Of a stretch of DNA of 42,261 nt, positions 22,439 through 30,563 are shown piece by piece; position 1 is the stretch's first letter, and each line of letters starts with the position of its first letter. A program made the position numbers and the translations under genes. This DNA comes from Actinomadura sp. 6K520. GTDB taxonomy: Bacteria; Actinomycetota; Actinomycetes; Streptosporangiales; Streptosporangiaceae. The notes beneath the pieces were generated by a model. That model did not search any database and was not told the origin of the DNA. It saw only the letters and a list, made by a program, of their open reading frames with translations. The stretch covers positions 1-42,261 of the forward strand of contig NZ_SMLC01000052.1 of the NCBI RefSeq assembly GCF_004349245.1, written 5' to 3'.

Positions 22439-24760
22439 CTATCCAATGTCTGTCCGGGTTGTGGTGATTTCGAGGTCGGCGGCCGAGCGGACGCGCTCGT
22501 CCAGCCGGATGCGGAGCGTCACCGACTCGCCGGGGGCGGCCTCGGCGACCGCGAAGCCCGCCAGCGGCCCGGCCGTCCCGCCGGACACCGCGTAGAGCTG
22601 GACGGTCTCCCGGCCGGGGCGGTCGCCGGTGTTACGCACCGTCACCTCCGCCACCCCGCCGACGACGGTGACCGGTCCGTACTCCCACGTCGTGTAGCCG
22701 AGGCCGTGCCCGAACGGATACGCGATCTGGTCGGGCGCGTAGTGCCGGTATCCGATGGCCGTCCCCTCCGCGTAGTGGAGGGTGCCGTCCTCGGCGGGAA
22801 CGGGCGACAGGACGCGGTCGTCGGACGCCGGGAAGGTCGTGGGGAGCCGCCCGCCCGGTTCCGCCGCGCCGGTCAGGACGTCGGCGATCGCGTCACCGCC
22901 CTCCTGGCCCGGCAGCCAGGCCCACAGGATCGCGGCCACCTCGTCCCGCCACGGCATCAGGACGGGCGCCCCCGCGTTCACGACCACGACCGTCCGCGGG
23001 TTGGCGGCGGCGACGGCGGAGACCAGTTCGTCCTGCCGGCCGGGCAGGGCGAGGGACGTCCGGTCGAAGCCCTCGCTCTCCACGTCGTCGTTCGTCCCGA
23101 CGATCACGACGGCGGCGTCGGCGTCGCGGGCCGCGGCCACGGCGGCGGCGAGCTCGTCGTCCTCGGGCAGGTGCGGCTCGCGGTAGCCGAGGCCGAACAC
23201 CGTCGCGAACCGTCCCGGCACGCGGGTGTGCCGCAGCTCGACGGTGACCGGACGGCCCGCCGGCAGTTCCGCCTGGACGCGGTGCTCGGGCGGGCGCATC
23301 AGTGCCTCGGCCGGGTCGCCGCGGCCGGGCGCCAGCGTCACGGCCGTGGGGGTGCCGTCCACCCGCAGTTCGAAATCGCCCGTTCCGGTGACGGCGAACG
23401 TGTGGACGCCATCATCTGCCGGTGTCATCCGCGCACGGACGACGATCTGAACCGTGCCCCTGGGCGGCCCGCCCAGAAAGACGAAATGCGTTGCCAGGCG
23501 GAGTTCGGAGCCGAGCACGGCACCTTCGGCGTCGAGGAACTCAAGCCGCACACCGCGTTCGCCCGTCCCGGGATCGGTCACCAGGGTCAGCGGCATCGGC
23601 GCCAGCCGCTCATGTGGATGCACACCCGGGTGAACGGTCAGCTCGGTGCCGTCGCCCAGCGCTCGCCGCAGTCCCTCCACGGGTGACACGACGTGCTCGG
23701 GATTGACGTGGGCGCTGCCGCCGCCCTGCGCGCTGAACCGGACCGCGTTCGGCCCGATCAGGGCGAACCTGCGCGGAGCCGCCAGCGGCAGGACGCCTTC
23801 GTTGCGGAGCAGCACCGCCGCCCTGGCGGCGGCGTCGCGCAACCGCGCGCGGGCGTCGGCGGGCGTCGTCGCCGACGGCGGCTCCGGGAAGCCCTCAAGG
23901 GCGCCGACCCGGGCGGCCAGCCGCAGCACGCGCAGCGCCTTGTCGTCGATCGACTCCTCCGTGACCCGGCCGTCGCGGACGGCCCGGACGAGCTCGTCCC
24001 GCCACGGGCTGGCCGGCAGGCCCGGCATCTCCAGGTCCATGCCGGCGTTGGCGCTCTCCTCGGTCGAGCGGATCGCCGTCCAGTCCGACACCACGACGCC
24101 GTCGAAGCCCCAGCGCCGCTTCAGCACGTCCGTCAGCAGCGGCCGGTTCTCGGTCATGGGCGCGCCGTTCACCCCGTTGTAGGCGGCCATCACCGCCCAC
24201 ACGCCCGCCTTCACCGCCTCCTCGAACGGCCGCAGGTACAGCTCGTCGAGCGCCGCGTCGCCGATGCGCGCGTCGTAGGACATCCGGGACGTCTCGGAGT
24301 CGTTCCCCACGAAGTGCTTCGCCGTCGCCGCGACGCCCGCGGACTGGACGCCCCGGACGAACGCGGCACCGATGCGGGCGGTGAGCAGCGGATCCTCGGA
24401 GTAGTTCTCGAAATGCCGCCCGCCGAGCGGGGTCCGGTGCAGGTTCAGCGTCGGCGCGAGCTGGACGTGCACGCCCCGCTCGCGCGCCTGGGCGCCGTTC
24501 AGCCGCCCGATCCGCTCCGCGAGCTCCGGGTCCCAGGTCGCGGCGAGCGCGGTGGGGCTGGGGAAGAGCAGGCTCGTGTCGCGCTCGTCCCAGCGCGTGC
24601 CGCGGATGCCGCTCGGGCCGTCCGACATGACGATCCGCCGCAGCCCGATCTCGGGGACGGCGCGAAGTGTCCAGAAACCGTCCCCGGTGAGCAGGTGGAC
24701 CTTCTGCTCAAGCGTGAGCCGCCCGAGCCTTTCGCGCAGCGCGGGCTCATCGATGTCCAT
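22439..24760 (-). CDS. Family 3 glycoside hydrolase (beta-glucosidase type) with PA14 insert
   Basis: 773 aa without a signal peptide, so probably intracellular. The GH3 N-terminal barrel has MSDGPSGIRG, APTLNLHRTPLGGRHFENYS, KHFVGNDSE (148-156) and the nucleophile in VVVSDWTAI (D226). The C-terminal sandwich carries the acid/base-type segment VESEGFDRTSLALPGRQDEL. A PA14-like domain is inserted at about 390-510, and a fibronectin III-like domain (EVTVRNTGDRPGRETVQLYA) ends the protein. This order is typical of actinomycete beta-glucosidases acting on gluco- or xylo-oligosaccharides. The ATG at 24760 follows GGGAGG. Confidence 0.92.
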   Translation of the reverse strand: MDIDEPALRERLGRLTLEQKVHLLTGDGFWTLRAVPEIGLRRIVMSDGPSGIRGTRWDERDTSLLFPSPTALAATWDPELAERIGRLNGAQARERGVHVQLAPTLNLHRTPLGGRHFENYSEDPLLTARIGAAFVRGVQSAGVAATAKHFVGNDSETSRMSYDARIGDAALDELYLRPFEEAVKAGVWAVMAAYNGVNGAPMTENRPLLTDVLKRRWGFDGVVVSDWTAIRSTEESANAGMDLEMPGLPASPWRDELVRAVRDGRVTEESIDDKALRVLRLAARVGALEGFPEPPSATTPADARARLRDAAARAAVLLRNEGVLPLAAPRRFALIGPNAVRFSAQGGGSAHVNPEHVVSPVEGLRRALGDGTELTVHPGVHPHERLAPMPLTLVTDPGTGERGVRLEFLDAEGAVLGSELRLATHFVFLGGPPRGTVQIVVRARMTPADDGVHTFAVTGTGDFELRVDGTPTAVTLAPGRGDPAEALMRPPEHRVQAELPAGRPVTVELRHTRVPGRFATVFGLGYREPHLPEDDELAAAVAAARDADAAVVIVGTNDDVESEGFDRTSLALPGRQDELVSAVAAANPRTVVVVNAGAPVLMPWRDEVAAILWAWLPGQEGGDAIADVLTGAAEPGGRLPTTFPASDDRVLSPVPAEDGTLHYAEGTAIGYRHYAPDQIAYPFGHGLGYTTWEYGPVTVVGGVAEVTVRNTGDRPGRETVQLYAVSGGTAGPLAGFAVAEAAPGESVTLRIRLDERVRSAADLEITTTRTDIG

Positions 24761-24786
24761 CCGGCCTCCCGGTCAGCGGTTCGGGG

Positions 24787-25506
24787 TCACGACGCGGTAC
24801 GGCGCATGCCCTCGGAGATCTTCTCGGCCGCCGCCGCGACCGGTGCGGCGTGCAGCCGGCCGGGGGAGCGGCTGAGGCGTTCGAGCGGACCGGACACCGA
24901 CACCGCTGCGATCACCCGGCCGCCCGCGCCGCGGATCGGGGCGGACACGGAACCGACGCCCTGCTCGCGTTCGCCGACGCTCTGCGCCCACCCCCGCCGC
25001 CGGACGGACGCCAGCGTGGCGGCCTCGAACTTGGCGTTGCGCAGCCCGCGGTGCAGCCGGTCGGGCTCCTCCCAGGCGAGCAGGATCTGCGCGGCCGACC
25101 CCGCCGTCATCGGAAGTGCCGCGCCGACCGGGATGGTGTCGCGCAGACCGCTGGTGCGCTCGGCGGCGGCCACGCAGACCCGGACGTCCCCCTGGCGGCG
25201 GAACAGCGACGCGCTCTCGCCGGTGAGGTCGCGCAGCTGCGCCAGGATCGGCTGGGCGATCGCGAGGAGGCGGTCCTCGCCGGCGGCGACCGCGAGTTCG
25301 GCGAGTCTCGGGCCGAGGATGAAGCGGCCCTGCGTGTCACGATGGACGAGGCGGTGGTGCTCGAGCGCGACGGCCAGCCGGTGGGCCGTGGGCCGTGCCA
25401 GCCCGGTCGTCTGGACGAGCTGGGCGAGCGAGGCCGGGCCCGCCTCCAGCGCGTTCAGCACGAGCACGGCTTTGTCAAGTACGCCGACTCCGCTAGAGTT
25501 GTCCAT
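24787..25506 (-). CDS. ndgR: IclR-family regulator NdgR/LtbR of leucine biosynthesis
   Basis: 239 aa. The sequence MDNSSGVGVLDKAVLVLNAL and the winged helix LAQLVQTTGLARPTAHRLAV closely match Streptomyces NdgR, followed by the IclR effector domain (GDVRVCVAAAERTSGLRDTI). In actinobacteria this regulator sits divergent from leuC and controls leuCD and other amino acid genes. Here too it is divergent with 102 bases between. The ATG at 25506 is placed 7 bases after a CAATAT -10, so its mRNA is probably leaderless and autoregulated. Confidence 0.93.
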   Translation of the reverse strand: MDNSSGVGVLDKAVLVLNALEAGPASLAQLVQTTGLARPTAHRLAVALEHHRLVHRDTQGRFILGPRLAELAVAAGEDRLLAIAQPILAQLRDLTGESASLFRRQGDVRVCVAAAERTSGLRDTIPVGAALPMTAGSAAQILLAWEEPDRLHRGLRNAKFEAATLASVRRRGWAQSVGEREQGVGSVSAPIRGAGGRVIAAVSVSGPLERLSRSPGRLHAAPVAAAAEKISEGMRRTAS

Positions 25507-25512
25507 GTCTTG

Positions 25513-25541
25513 ATATTGCCGTCTCGTAATTTGAGATGCAA
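25513..25541 (-). promoter_or_regulatory. ndgR promoter with internal operator-like repeat
   Basis: On the minus strand TTGCAT (25541-25536) and CAATAT (25518-25513) are spaced by 17 bases, and the ATG follows 6 bases later. The inverted repeat TCTCGTAATTTGAGA (25522-25536) lies inside the spacer. It is a candidate NdgR site that would affect both ndgR and the divergent leuC. Confidence 0.6.
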
Positions 25542-25608
25542 GTCGAGGTGACCCGGACCACGGCGCGATGGGGCGCCGACGATTCGTTCAGCAGGTGAGG
25601 TGGGAGTG

Positions 25609-27048
25609 ATGGGCCGAACACTGGCCGAAAAGGTGTACGACGCGCACGTCGTACGGCGCGCCGAGGGTGAGCCGGACCTCCTCTACATCGACCTGCACCT
25701 CGTGCACGAGGTCACCAGCCCGCAGGCGTTCGACGGGCTGCGGATGGCGGGCCGCGCGGTCCGGCGCCCCGACCTGACGATCGCGACCGAGGACCACAAC
25801 GTCCCGACGACAGATCTGCTGAAGCCCATCGCCGACCCGGTGTCGCGCACCCAGGTCGAGACGCTGCGCAAGAACTGCTCCGACTTCGGGATCCGGCTGC
25901 ACCCGATGGGCGACGCGGGGCAGGGCATCGTCCACGTCATGGGCCCGCAGCTCGGCCTGACCCAGCCCGGCATGACGGTCGTGTGCGGCGACTCGCACAC
26001 GTCCACGCACGGCGCGTTCGGCGCCCTCGCCTTCGGCATCGGCACCAGCGAGGTCGAGCACGTCCTCGCCACCCAGACGCTGCCGCAGATCCAGCCGAAG
26101 ACCATGGCCGTGACCGTCGCGGGCGCGCTGCCCGAGGGCGTCACCGCCAAGGACCTCATCCTCGCGATCATCGCGCGGATCGGCACCGGCGGCGGCCAGG
26201 GCCACATCATCGAGTACCGCGGCGAGGCGATCCGCTCGCTGTCGATGGAGGGCCGCATGACGGTCTGCAACATGTCCATCGAGGCCGGGGCCCGCGCCGG
26301 GATGATCGCGCCGGACGAGACCACGTTCGAGTACATCAAGGGCCGCCCGCACGCTCCCCAGGGCGAGGACTGGGACAGGGCCGTCGAGTACTGGACGTCG
26401 CTGCGCACCGACGACGACGCGGTCTTCGACCGGGAGGTCGTGATCGACGCGGCCGAGCTGACCCCGTTCGTCACCTGGGGCACCAACCCCGGCCAGGGCC
26501 TGCCGCTCGGCGCGTCCGTGCCCGACCCCGCGTCCTTCGAGGACCCGGTCCAGCGGCAGTCCGCCGAGCGCGCCCTGGAGTACATGGGCCTGACCGCGGG
26601 GACGCCGCTCCGCGACATCACGGTCGACACCGTCTTCGTCGGCTCCTGCACCAACGGCCGCATCGAGGACCTCCGCGCGGTCGCCGGAGTGCTGGCGGGC
26701 CGCAAGGTCGCCGAAGGCGTCCGGATGCTGGTCGTCCCCGGCTCCATGAAGGTCAAGAAGCAGGCCGAGGAGGAGGGCCTGGACGAGGTCATCTCCGCGT
26801 CCGGTGCCGAATGGCGCGAGGCGGGCTGCTCGATGTGCCTGGCGATGAACCCCGACAAGCTCACGCCCGGCGAGCGCAGCGCCTCCACGTCCAACCGCAA
26901 CTTCGAGGGCCGGCAGGGGCCCGGCGGCCGCACCCACCTGGTGTCGCCCGCCGTGGCTGCCGCCACCGCCGTCACCGGCCGCCTGACCGCCCCCCGAGAC
27001 CTCGGCGCAGCCGCCGGGGGGCCTGGGGGGGTCGTCCCCCCAGAATGA
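25609..27048 (+). CDS. leuC: 3-isopropylmalate dehydratase large subunit
   Basis: 479 aa from ATG 25609; GTGs at 25600 and 25606 are alternatives. Isomerises 2- to 3-isopropylmalate with LeuD in leucine synthesis, using a 4Fe-4S cluster. The cluster ligands C347 (GSCTNGR), C407 and C410 (GCSMC) are present. Other motifs: [28 protein letters not shown] and [10 protein letters not shown]. The normal end is near [10 protein letters not shown]; the last 15 or so residues ([14 protein letters not shown]) come from a repeat-like GC palindrome. leuD follows after 24 bases. Confidence 0.97.
   Translation: MGRTLAEKVYDAHVVRRAEGEPDLLYIDLHLVHEVTSPQAFDGLRMAGRAVRRPDLTIATEDHNVPTTDLLKPIADPVSRTQVETLRKNCSDFGIRLHPMGDAGQGIVHVMGPQLGLTQPGMTVVCGDSHTSTHGAFGALAFGIGTSEVEHVLATQTLPQIQPKTMAVTVAGALPEGVTAKDLILAIIARIGTGGGQGHIIEYRGEAIRSLSMEGRMTVCNMSIEAGARAGMIAPDETTFEYIKGRPHAPQGEDWDRAVEYWTSLRTDDDAVFDREVVIDAAELTPFVTWGTNPGQGLPLGASVPDPASFEDPVQRQSAERALEYMGLTAGTPLRDITVDTVFVGSCTNGRIEDLRAVAGVLAGRKVAEGVRMLVVPGSMKVKKQAEEEGLDEVISASGAEWREAGCSMCLAMNPDKLTPGERSASTSNRNFEGRQGPGGRTHLVSPAVAAATAVTGRLTAPRDLGAAAGGPGGVVPPE
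27023..27043. repeat. GC palindrome inside the 3' end of leuC
   Basis: CTGGGGGG and CCCCCCAG pair around GTCGT just before the leuC stop. The G-run/TCG/C-run design resembles the palindrome between the tRNA-Glu genes (2541-2560, read on the other strand). The frame of leuC runs through it. Confidence 0.5.
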
Positions 27049-27072
27049 CACCGACCTCTGAGGGAGACCACG

Positions 27073-27660
27073 ATGGAAGCCTTCACCACCTACACCGGGC
27101 GCGCGGTCCCGCTGCGCCGCAGCAACGTCGACACCGACCAGATCATCCCGGCGGTCTGGCTGAAGCAGGTCAGCCGCACCGGCTTCGAGAAGGGCCTGTT
27201 CTCCGGCTGGCGTGAGGACCCGGGCTTCGTCCTGAACCAGCCGCAGTACGCGGGCGCCGGCATCCTGGTCGCCGGCCCCGACTTCGGCACCGGGTCGTCG
27301 CGCGAGCACGCCGTCTGGGCCCTGCAGCAGTACGGCTTCCGCGTCGTCATCGCGCCGCGCTTCGGGGACATCTTCCGCAACAACTCCACCAAGATGGGGC
27401 TGCTGCCGGTCGTCCTCACCGGCGAGCAGGTCGAGGATCTCCAGTCGCGGATCGAGAAGGACCCCGCCCTGGAGGTCACCGTCGACCTGGAGAACCGCGA
27501 GGTCCGCTGGGACGGCGTGACCGCCCGGTTCGAGATCGACGACTACACCCGCTGGCGCCTCATGGAGGGCCTGGACGACATCGGCCTCACCCTCCGCCAC
27601 GCCGAGACCATCGACGAGTACGAGTCCACCCGCAGGGACTGGTTCCCCACCACCGTCTGA
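27073..27660 (+). CDS. leuD: 3-isopropylmalate dehydratase small subunit
   Basis: 195 aa, the usual length. It begins [20 protein letters not shown] and has the flexible-loop and binding segments [31 protein letters not shown], and [20 protein letters not shown]. It forms the swivelling domain of the LeuCD enzyme. Start at ATG 27073 with AGGGAG upstream. A strong hairpin 12 bases after the stop ends the operon. Confidence 0.97.
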   Translation: MEAFTTYTGRAVPLRRSNVDTDQIIPAVWLKQVSRTGFEKGLFSGWREDPGFVLNQPQYAGAGILVAGPDFGTGSSREHAVWALQQYGFRVVIAPRFGDIFRNNSTKMGLLPVVLTGEQVEDLQSRIEKDPALEVTVDLENREVRWDGVTARFEIDDYTRWRLMEGLDDIGLTLRHAETIDEYESTRRDWFPTTV

Positions 27661-27672
27661 ATCGCGCAGGGC

Positions 27673-27706
27673 CCGGGGCCAGAGACCGAGAGGTCTCTGG
27701 CCCCGG
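27673..27706 (+). terminator. leuCD terminator hairpin
   Basis: CCGGGGCCAGAGACC (27673-27687) pairs perfectly with GGTCTCTGGCCCCGG (27692-27706) around a GAGA loop. Only TTA follows, so it lacks a real U-tract. Confidence 0.8.
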
Positions 27707-27771
27707 TTAGCATGCTCGGGAACCACCAACAGCAGCCACCGCCGCAACCACGCGCCGACCTCAATCGTCGC

Positions 27772-27980
27772 GATCGCGTCCGAAGGCAGGTTTCGAGCTT
27801 GCGAGAAACCTGATCGCGCAGCGAGCCCCCGGGCGAGCCGGAGCGATGCAGCGATCGCGCGCAGTGCCCGCCGAAGGAGGGCCCCTGGGCCCGACGCCAA
27901 GGGCAATGCAGTGAACACCGCGATCGCACGCAGTTCTCGACGATGGAGGGCCGCCAGGCCCGAAGGAGGAGAGCACTGCA
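27772..27980 (+). repeat. Cluster of imperfect direct repeats and a hairpin before the 73-aa ORF
   Basis: The motif GATCGC(G/A) recurs at 27772, 27812, 27853 and 27922. The last two head units of about 60 bases that share CGCAGT, CGA-GGAGGGC and GGCCCGA blocks and end in ATGCA or CTGCA. A hairpin with arms CAGGTTTC/GAAACCTG lies at 27787-27812. The final unit supplies the GAAGGAGGAG ribosome-binding site of the small ORF. No gene is seen here. Confidence 0.5.
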
Positions 27981-28201
27981 TGAGAACACAGCCTGAGTGG
28001 GACGACCCTGAGTTGACGCTGCTCGCACGGCGGTTGCGGGACGCTCACCGGGCCGTCGCGCCGCTGCCCCCCGAGGACCGGCAGCGCCTCATCCGGCACC
28101 TCCTGGCGATCACCGATCTCGCGAAACGGGACACCGGACTGGCCGCCCGCAGGCTGGAGACGTTCCTCGCCGATTTCCAAGAGACGCCCGACGTCGGTTA
28201 G
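27980..28201 (+). CDS. Small conserved-looking hypothetical protein (73 aa)
   Basis: Starts at ATG 27980, which has a near-perfect GAAGGAGGAG 9 bases upstream; the longer frame from 27911 is rejected. The product is helical and charged: LTLLARRLRDAHRAVAPLPP, then RQRLIRHLLAITDLAKRD and RLETFLADFQE. No domain is recognised and no membrane helix or signal is present. It lies between leuD and hup and may be transcribed from within the repeat cluster. Function unknown. Confidence 0.6.
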   Translation: MRTQPEWDDPELTLLARRLRDAHRAVAPLPPEDRQRLIRHLLAITDLAKRDTGLAARRLETFLADFQETPDVG

Positions 28202-28296
28202 CGTGCGCAGTGGCCGGATCCGGTCCGGTCACCCGGCGAGACGGGGGCGAGTGCGACAAAAACGCCAGCGACACGCCAACTCGTGCGTGCAGGTGA

Positions 28297-28325
28297 TTGT
28301 GTCCATGCTGAGGGTCCCTTAGTTT
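28297..28325 (+). promoter_or_regulatory. Candidate hup promoter
   Basis: TTGTGT (28297-28302) and TAGTTT (28320-28325) are spaced by 17 bases. The start point would be near 28332, giving a leader of about 27 bases that contains GAGGAG before the ATG at 28359. Confidence 0.6.
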
Positions 28326-28358
28326 CGTTCGGGCAAGGGGGGAACAGAGGAGTAACCC

Positions 28359-28637
28359 ATGAACAAGCGTGAGCTGGTCGACGCCATCTCTGACCGGCTG
28401 GGCAGCAAGAAGGCCGCAGCCGAGGCCGTCGACGCCATCCTGGAGGCGATCCAGAACGCCGTCGCCAAGGGCGACAAGGTCGCGATCACCGGGTTCGGTT
28501 CGTTCGAGAAGGCCGACCGGCCTGCCCGTACGGCCCGCAACCCCGCAACGGGCAAGACCATCGAGGTTCCCGCGACGTCCGTGCCGAAGTTCAAGGCCGG
28601 GGCGGACTTCAAGAACCTGGTGGCAGGCAAGAAGTAG
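28359..28637 (+). CDS. hup: HU-family nucleoid-associated protein
   Basis: 92 aa, the whole being a HU/IHF domain. It reads MNKRELVDAISDRLGSKKAA at the dimer helices and GFGSFEKADRPARTARNPAT in the DNA-clasping arm, ending KFKAGADFKNLVAGKK. It lacks the long Lys/Ala-rich tail of mycobacterial HupB and so resembles the short HupA type of streptomycetes. Binds and bends DNA without strong sequence specificity. Preceded by GAGGAG and a good promoter, followed by a strong terminator. Confidence 0.97.
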   Translation: MNKRELVDAISDRLGSKKAAAEAVDAILEAIQNAVAKGDKVAITGFGSFEKADRPARTARNPATGKTIEVPATSVPKFKAGADFKNLVAGKK

Positions 28638-28648
28638 CCTCACCGCGA

Positions 28649-28687
28649 CAGCGCCCGGGACCGTGCCATTGACGGTCCCGGGCGCTG
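28649..28687. terminator. Bidirectional hairpin terminator after hup
   Basis: CAGCGCCCGGGACCGT (28649-28664) pairs perfectly with ACGGTCCCGGGCGCTG (28672-28687) around a 7-base loop. It lies between hup (+) and the convergent CSD-like gene (-), so it can serve both. Confidence 0.85.
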
Positions 28688-28703
28688 CCGTATCGGGCGG
28701 CCT

Positions 28704-28913
28704 TCAGTCCCGCGGCGGCAGCGGGAAGGTCGACAGCGTCACGACCGAGACGCGGTCGCCGTCCATCGCGAGGTTCACCCGCTGGCCGAGCCGCAGCAGC
28801 CGCAGCCCGCCCGCCGCGAACGCCGCACCGTCGAACGGCAGCTCCGTCCCGTCGTCGAGAAGCACGCTCCCCGACCGCGTCGAGGCATCGAAGACCTTCA
28901 CCGTCGCCTGCAT
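28704..28913 (-). CDS. Small cold-shock-domain-like protein
   Basis: 69 aa. MQATVKVFDASTRSGSVLLD and DGTELPFDGAAF, then GLRLLRLGQRVNLAMDGDRV match the beta-barrel pattern of cold-shock domains, but the aromatic RNA-binding motifs (KGFGFI, VFVH) are missing, so nucleic acid binding is uncertain. Similar short proteins are found next to the guanylyltransferase gene in other actinobacteria. It begins 9 bases after the fbiD stop on the same strand and is probably co-transcribed. Confidence 0.7.
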   Translation of the reverse strand: MQATVKVFDASTRSGSVLLDDGTELPFDGAAFAAGGLRLLRLGQRVNLAMDGDRVSVVTLSTFPLPPRD

Positions 28914-28922
28914 ACCCGAACC

Positions 28923-29585
28923 TTAGGCGAAGGCGGGCAGGCGGGCCGCCACCGCGGTGGTGCGGGGGCCGGCACCGAGGGCGAGGGCGGCCCTGAGGTC
29001 GTCGACGGTGTCGACGTCGCGGCGGACGCTGTCGGTGCCCGGGAGCAGGATCTCGCGGACGCCGCGGGCCCGGTGGGCGGCGCGGGACTCGCCGCCGAAG
29101 GCCGGGGAGAACGCGACGCCGGGCCGGGCCGTGTACAGGGTCGTGCCGATGCCGGCCGCGTCCGGGACGAAGGATTCCGGCGCCGCGGAGGCCGCGTCGA
29201 GCACACGGGCGAGTTCAAGAGGTCGCAAAGCGGGCAAATCGGCTGATAGGGCGCCCATGCCGGTGCCGGGGGCCAGTTCGCGGCCGCGGCCGGCGCCGTG
29301 GACGAGGGCCGGATTCAGGCCGGCGTCCGGCACGTCGGGCACGACGAGGGCGCCGAGGGCGGCCAGCTCGGCGGCGGGGAGGGGATCGTCGGTGACAACG
29401 ATCACGGTGCGGACCCGGTCGCAGCGCAGCGCCGCGGCGACCGTGTCGGTCGCCACCGCCAGCGCGAGGTCCTCGCGGTATGGGCCCGCCGCCGCGGACA
29501 TGCGGGTCTTCGCCCGGGCCAGCACCTTCACCGGCACCACGAGCGACCACTGGAGATGAGACGCGCTGCTTCGTGATGTAGACAT
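28923..29585 (-). CDS. fbiD: Phosphoenolpyruvate (or 2-phospholactate) guanylyltransferase of F420 biosynthesis
   Basis: 220 aa. The nucleotidyltransferase core is visible: WSLVVPVKVLARAKTRMS near the start, VIVVTDDPLPAAEL, GMGALSADLPALRPLELARV and GVAFSPAFGGESRAAH. In actinobacteria the enzyme joins phosphoenolpyruvate to GTP to give the precursor of coenzyme F420; in archaea CofC uses 2-phospholactate. The position beside hup, plsC and gpsA matches the fbiD locus of mycobacteria. The ATG at 29585 lies 9 bases after a TAGTGT box with no Shine-Dalgarno sequence. Confidence 0.9.
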   Translation of the reverse strand: MSTSRSSASHLQWSLVVPVKVLARAKTRMSAAAGPYREDLALAVATDTVAAALRCDRVRTVIVVTDDPLPAAELAALGALVVPDVPDAGLNPALVHGAGRGRELAPGTGMGALSADLPALRPLELARVLDAASAAPESFVPDAAGIGTTLYTARPGVAFSPAFGGESRAAHRARGVREILLPGTDSVRRDVDTVDDLRAALALGAGPRTTAVAARLPAFA

Positions 29586-29672
29586 GGCAACTCGACACTA
29601 TGCGTACGCACCCGCGACACTTGTGGGCACCCTGCGTTCGCTCAGGGATCGACTGAGGAGGGGAGACGGGGC

Positions 29673-30563
29673 ATGGGCCACGGGTATTCGCCGGCCTGGC
29701 GGAAGCTCACGATCGTCATCCTGCGCCCGCTGCTTCTCGCGCTGCTGAAACGGGACTGGCGCGGCCGGGGCAACGTGCCGGGCCGGGGCGGCGTCATCAT
29801 CGCCGCGAACCACATCTCCGAGGCGGACCCCCTCGCGCTCGCCCACTTCGTGTACGCGTCGGGCCGCTACCCCGTCTACCTGGCCAAGTCGACGCTCTTC
29901 GAGACCCGGTTCATCCGGGCCGTCCTGCGCGGCACGGGCCAGATCCCCGTCCACCGCGACCGGGCCGACGCGTCGCTCGCCCTGGCGGACACCGAGCGGG
30001 CCCTGCGGGACGGCGAATGCCTGATGTTCTACCCGGAGGGCAGCTGCACCCGCGACCCCGACCTGTGGCCCATGACCGGCCAGACCGGCGTGGCGCGGAT
30101 GGCGCTGAAGACCGGCGCGCAGGTCGTCCCCGTGGCGAACTGGGGAGCGCACGAGCTCATGCCCTACGGGAAGGGCGCGCGGACGGGCCTCGCCGGGCGG
30201 CTGAGGAAGGGGTTCCACCCGTTCCCGCGCAAGACGATGAAGGTCGCCGCCGGGCCGCCCGTCGACCTGTCGCCGTACGCGGGTCGCCCGCTCACGAAGG
30301 AGACGCTGCGGGCCGCCACCGACGACATCATGGCGGCGATCACCGGCCTGCTCGGCGAACTGCGCGGCGAGGAGCCGCCCGCGGAGCGCTACGACCACCA
30401 CCTGGTCCTGGAGGAGCGGCGCCGCGCCGCCCGGGCGGCGGGGGGCGGGGCGTTCGAGCCGACGGTCCCCGAGCCCGCGGTCCCCGAGCCCGCAGTCCCC
30501 GAACCGGCGGTCCCCGAGGCGGCGCGACCCCGAACCGGCGACCCTAAGGCGGCCGACTCGTGA
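29673..30563 (+). CDS. plsC: 1-acyl-sn-glycerol-3-phosphate acyltransferase (PlsC)
   Basis: 296 aa. The acyltransferase motifs are NHISEAD (H-x4-D, motif I), the FYPEGSCTRDPDLWP segment with the acyl-acceptor binding EG, and VVPVANWGAHELMPY. It esterifies lysophosphatidate with a fatty acyl group at the inner membrane face. The C-terminal 40 residues hold four VPEPA-type repeats not found in the core family. The stop overlaps the gpsA GTG by 4 bases, so the two phospholipid-synthesis genes are coupled. ATG 29673 follows GGAGGGGAG. Confidence 0.92.
   Translation: MGHGYSPAWRKLTIVILRPLLLALLKRDWRGRGNVPGRGGVIIAANHISEADPLALAHFVYASGRYPVYLAKSTLFETRFIRAVLRGTGQIPVHRDRADASLALADTERALRDGECLMFYPEGSCTRDPDLWPMTGQTGVARMALKTGAQVVPVANWGAHELMPYGKGARTGLAGRLRKGFHPFPRKTMKVAAGPPVDLSPYAGRPLTKETLRAATDDIMAAITGLLGELRGEEPPAERYDHHLVLEERRRAARAAGGGAFEPTVPEPAVPEPAVPEPAVPEAARPRTGDPKAADS
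30465..30524 (+). repeat. Four tandem 15-bp repeats in the plsC tail
   Basis: GTCCCCGAGCCCGCG and near-identical copies start at 30465, 30480, 30495 and 30510, encoding VPEPA, VPEPA, VPEPA and VPEAA. Such in-frame repeats can change copy number between strains. Confidence 0.75.

Noticed and set aside
25568..25609. 13-codon upstream ORF ending at the leuC ATG, considered as a leucine leader peptide
   Set aside because: It contains no Leu codon, has no ribosome-binding site and no terminator/antiterminator stems were seen.
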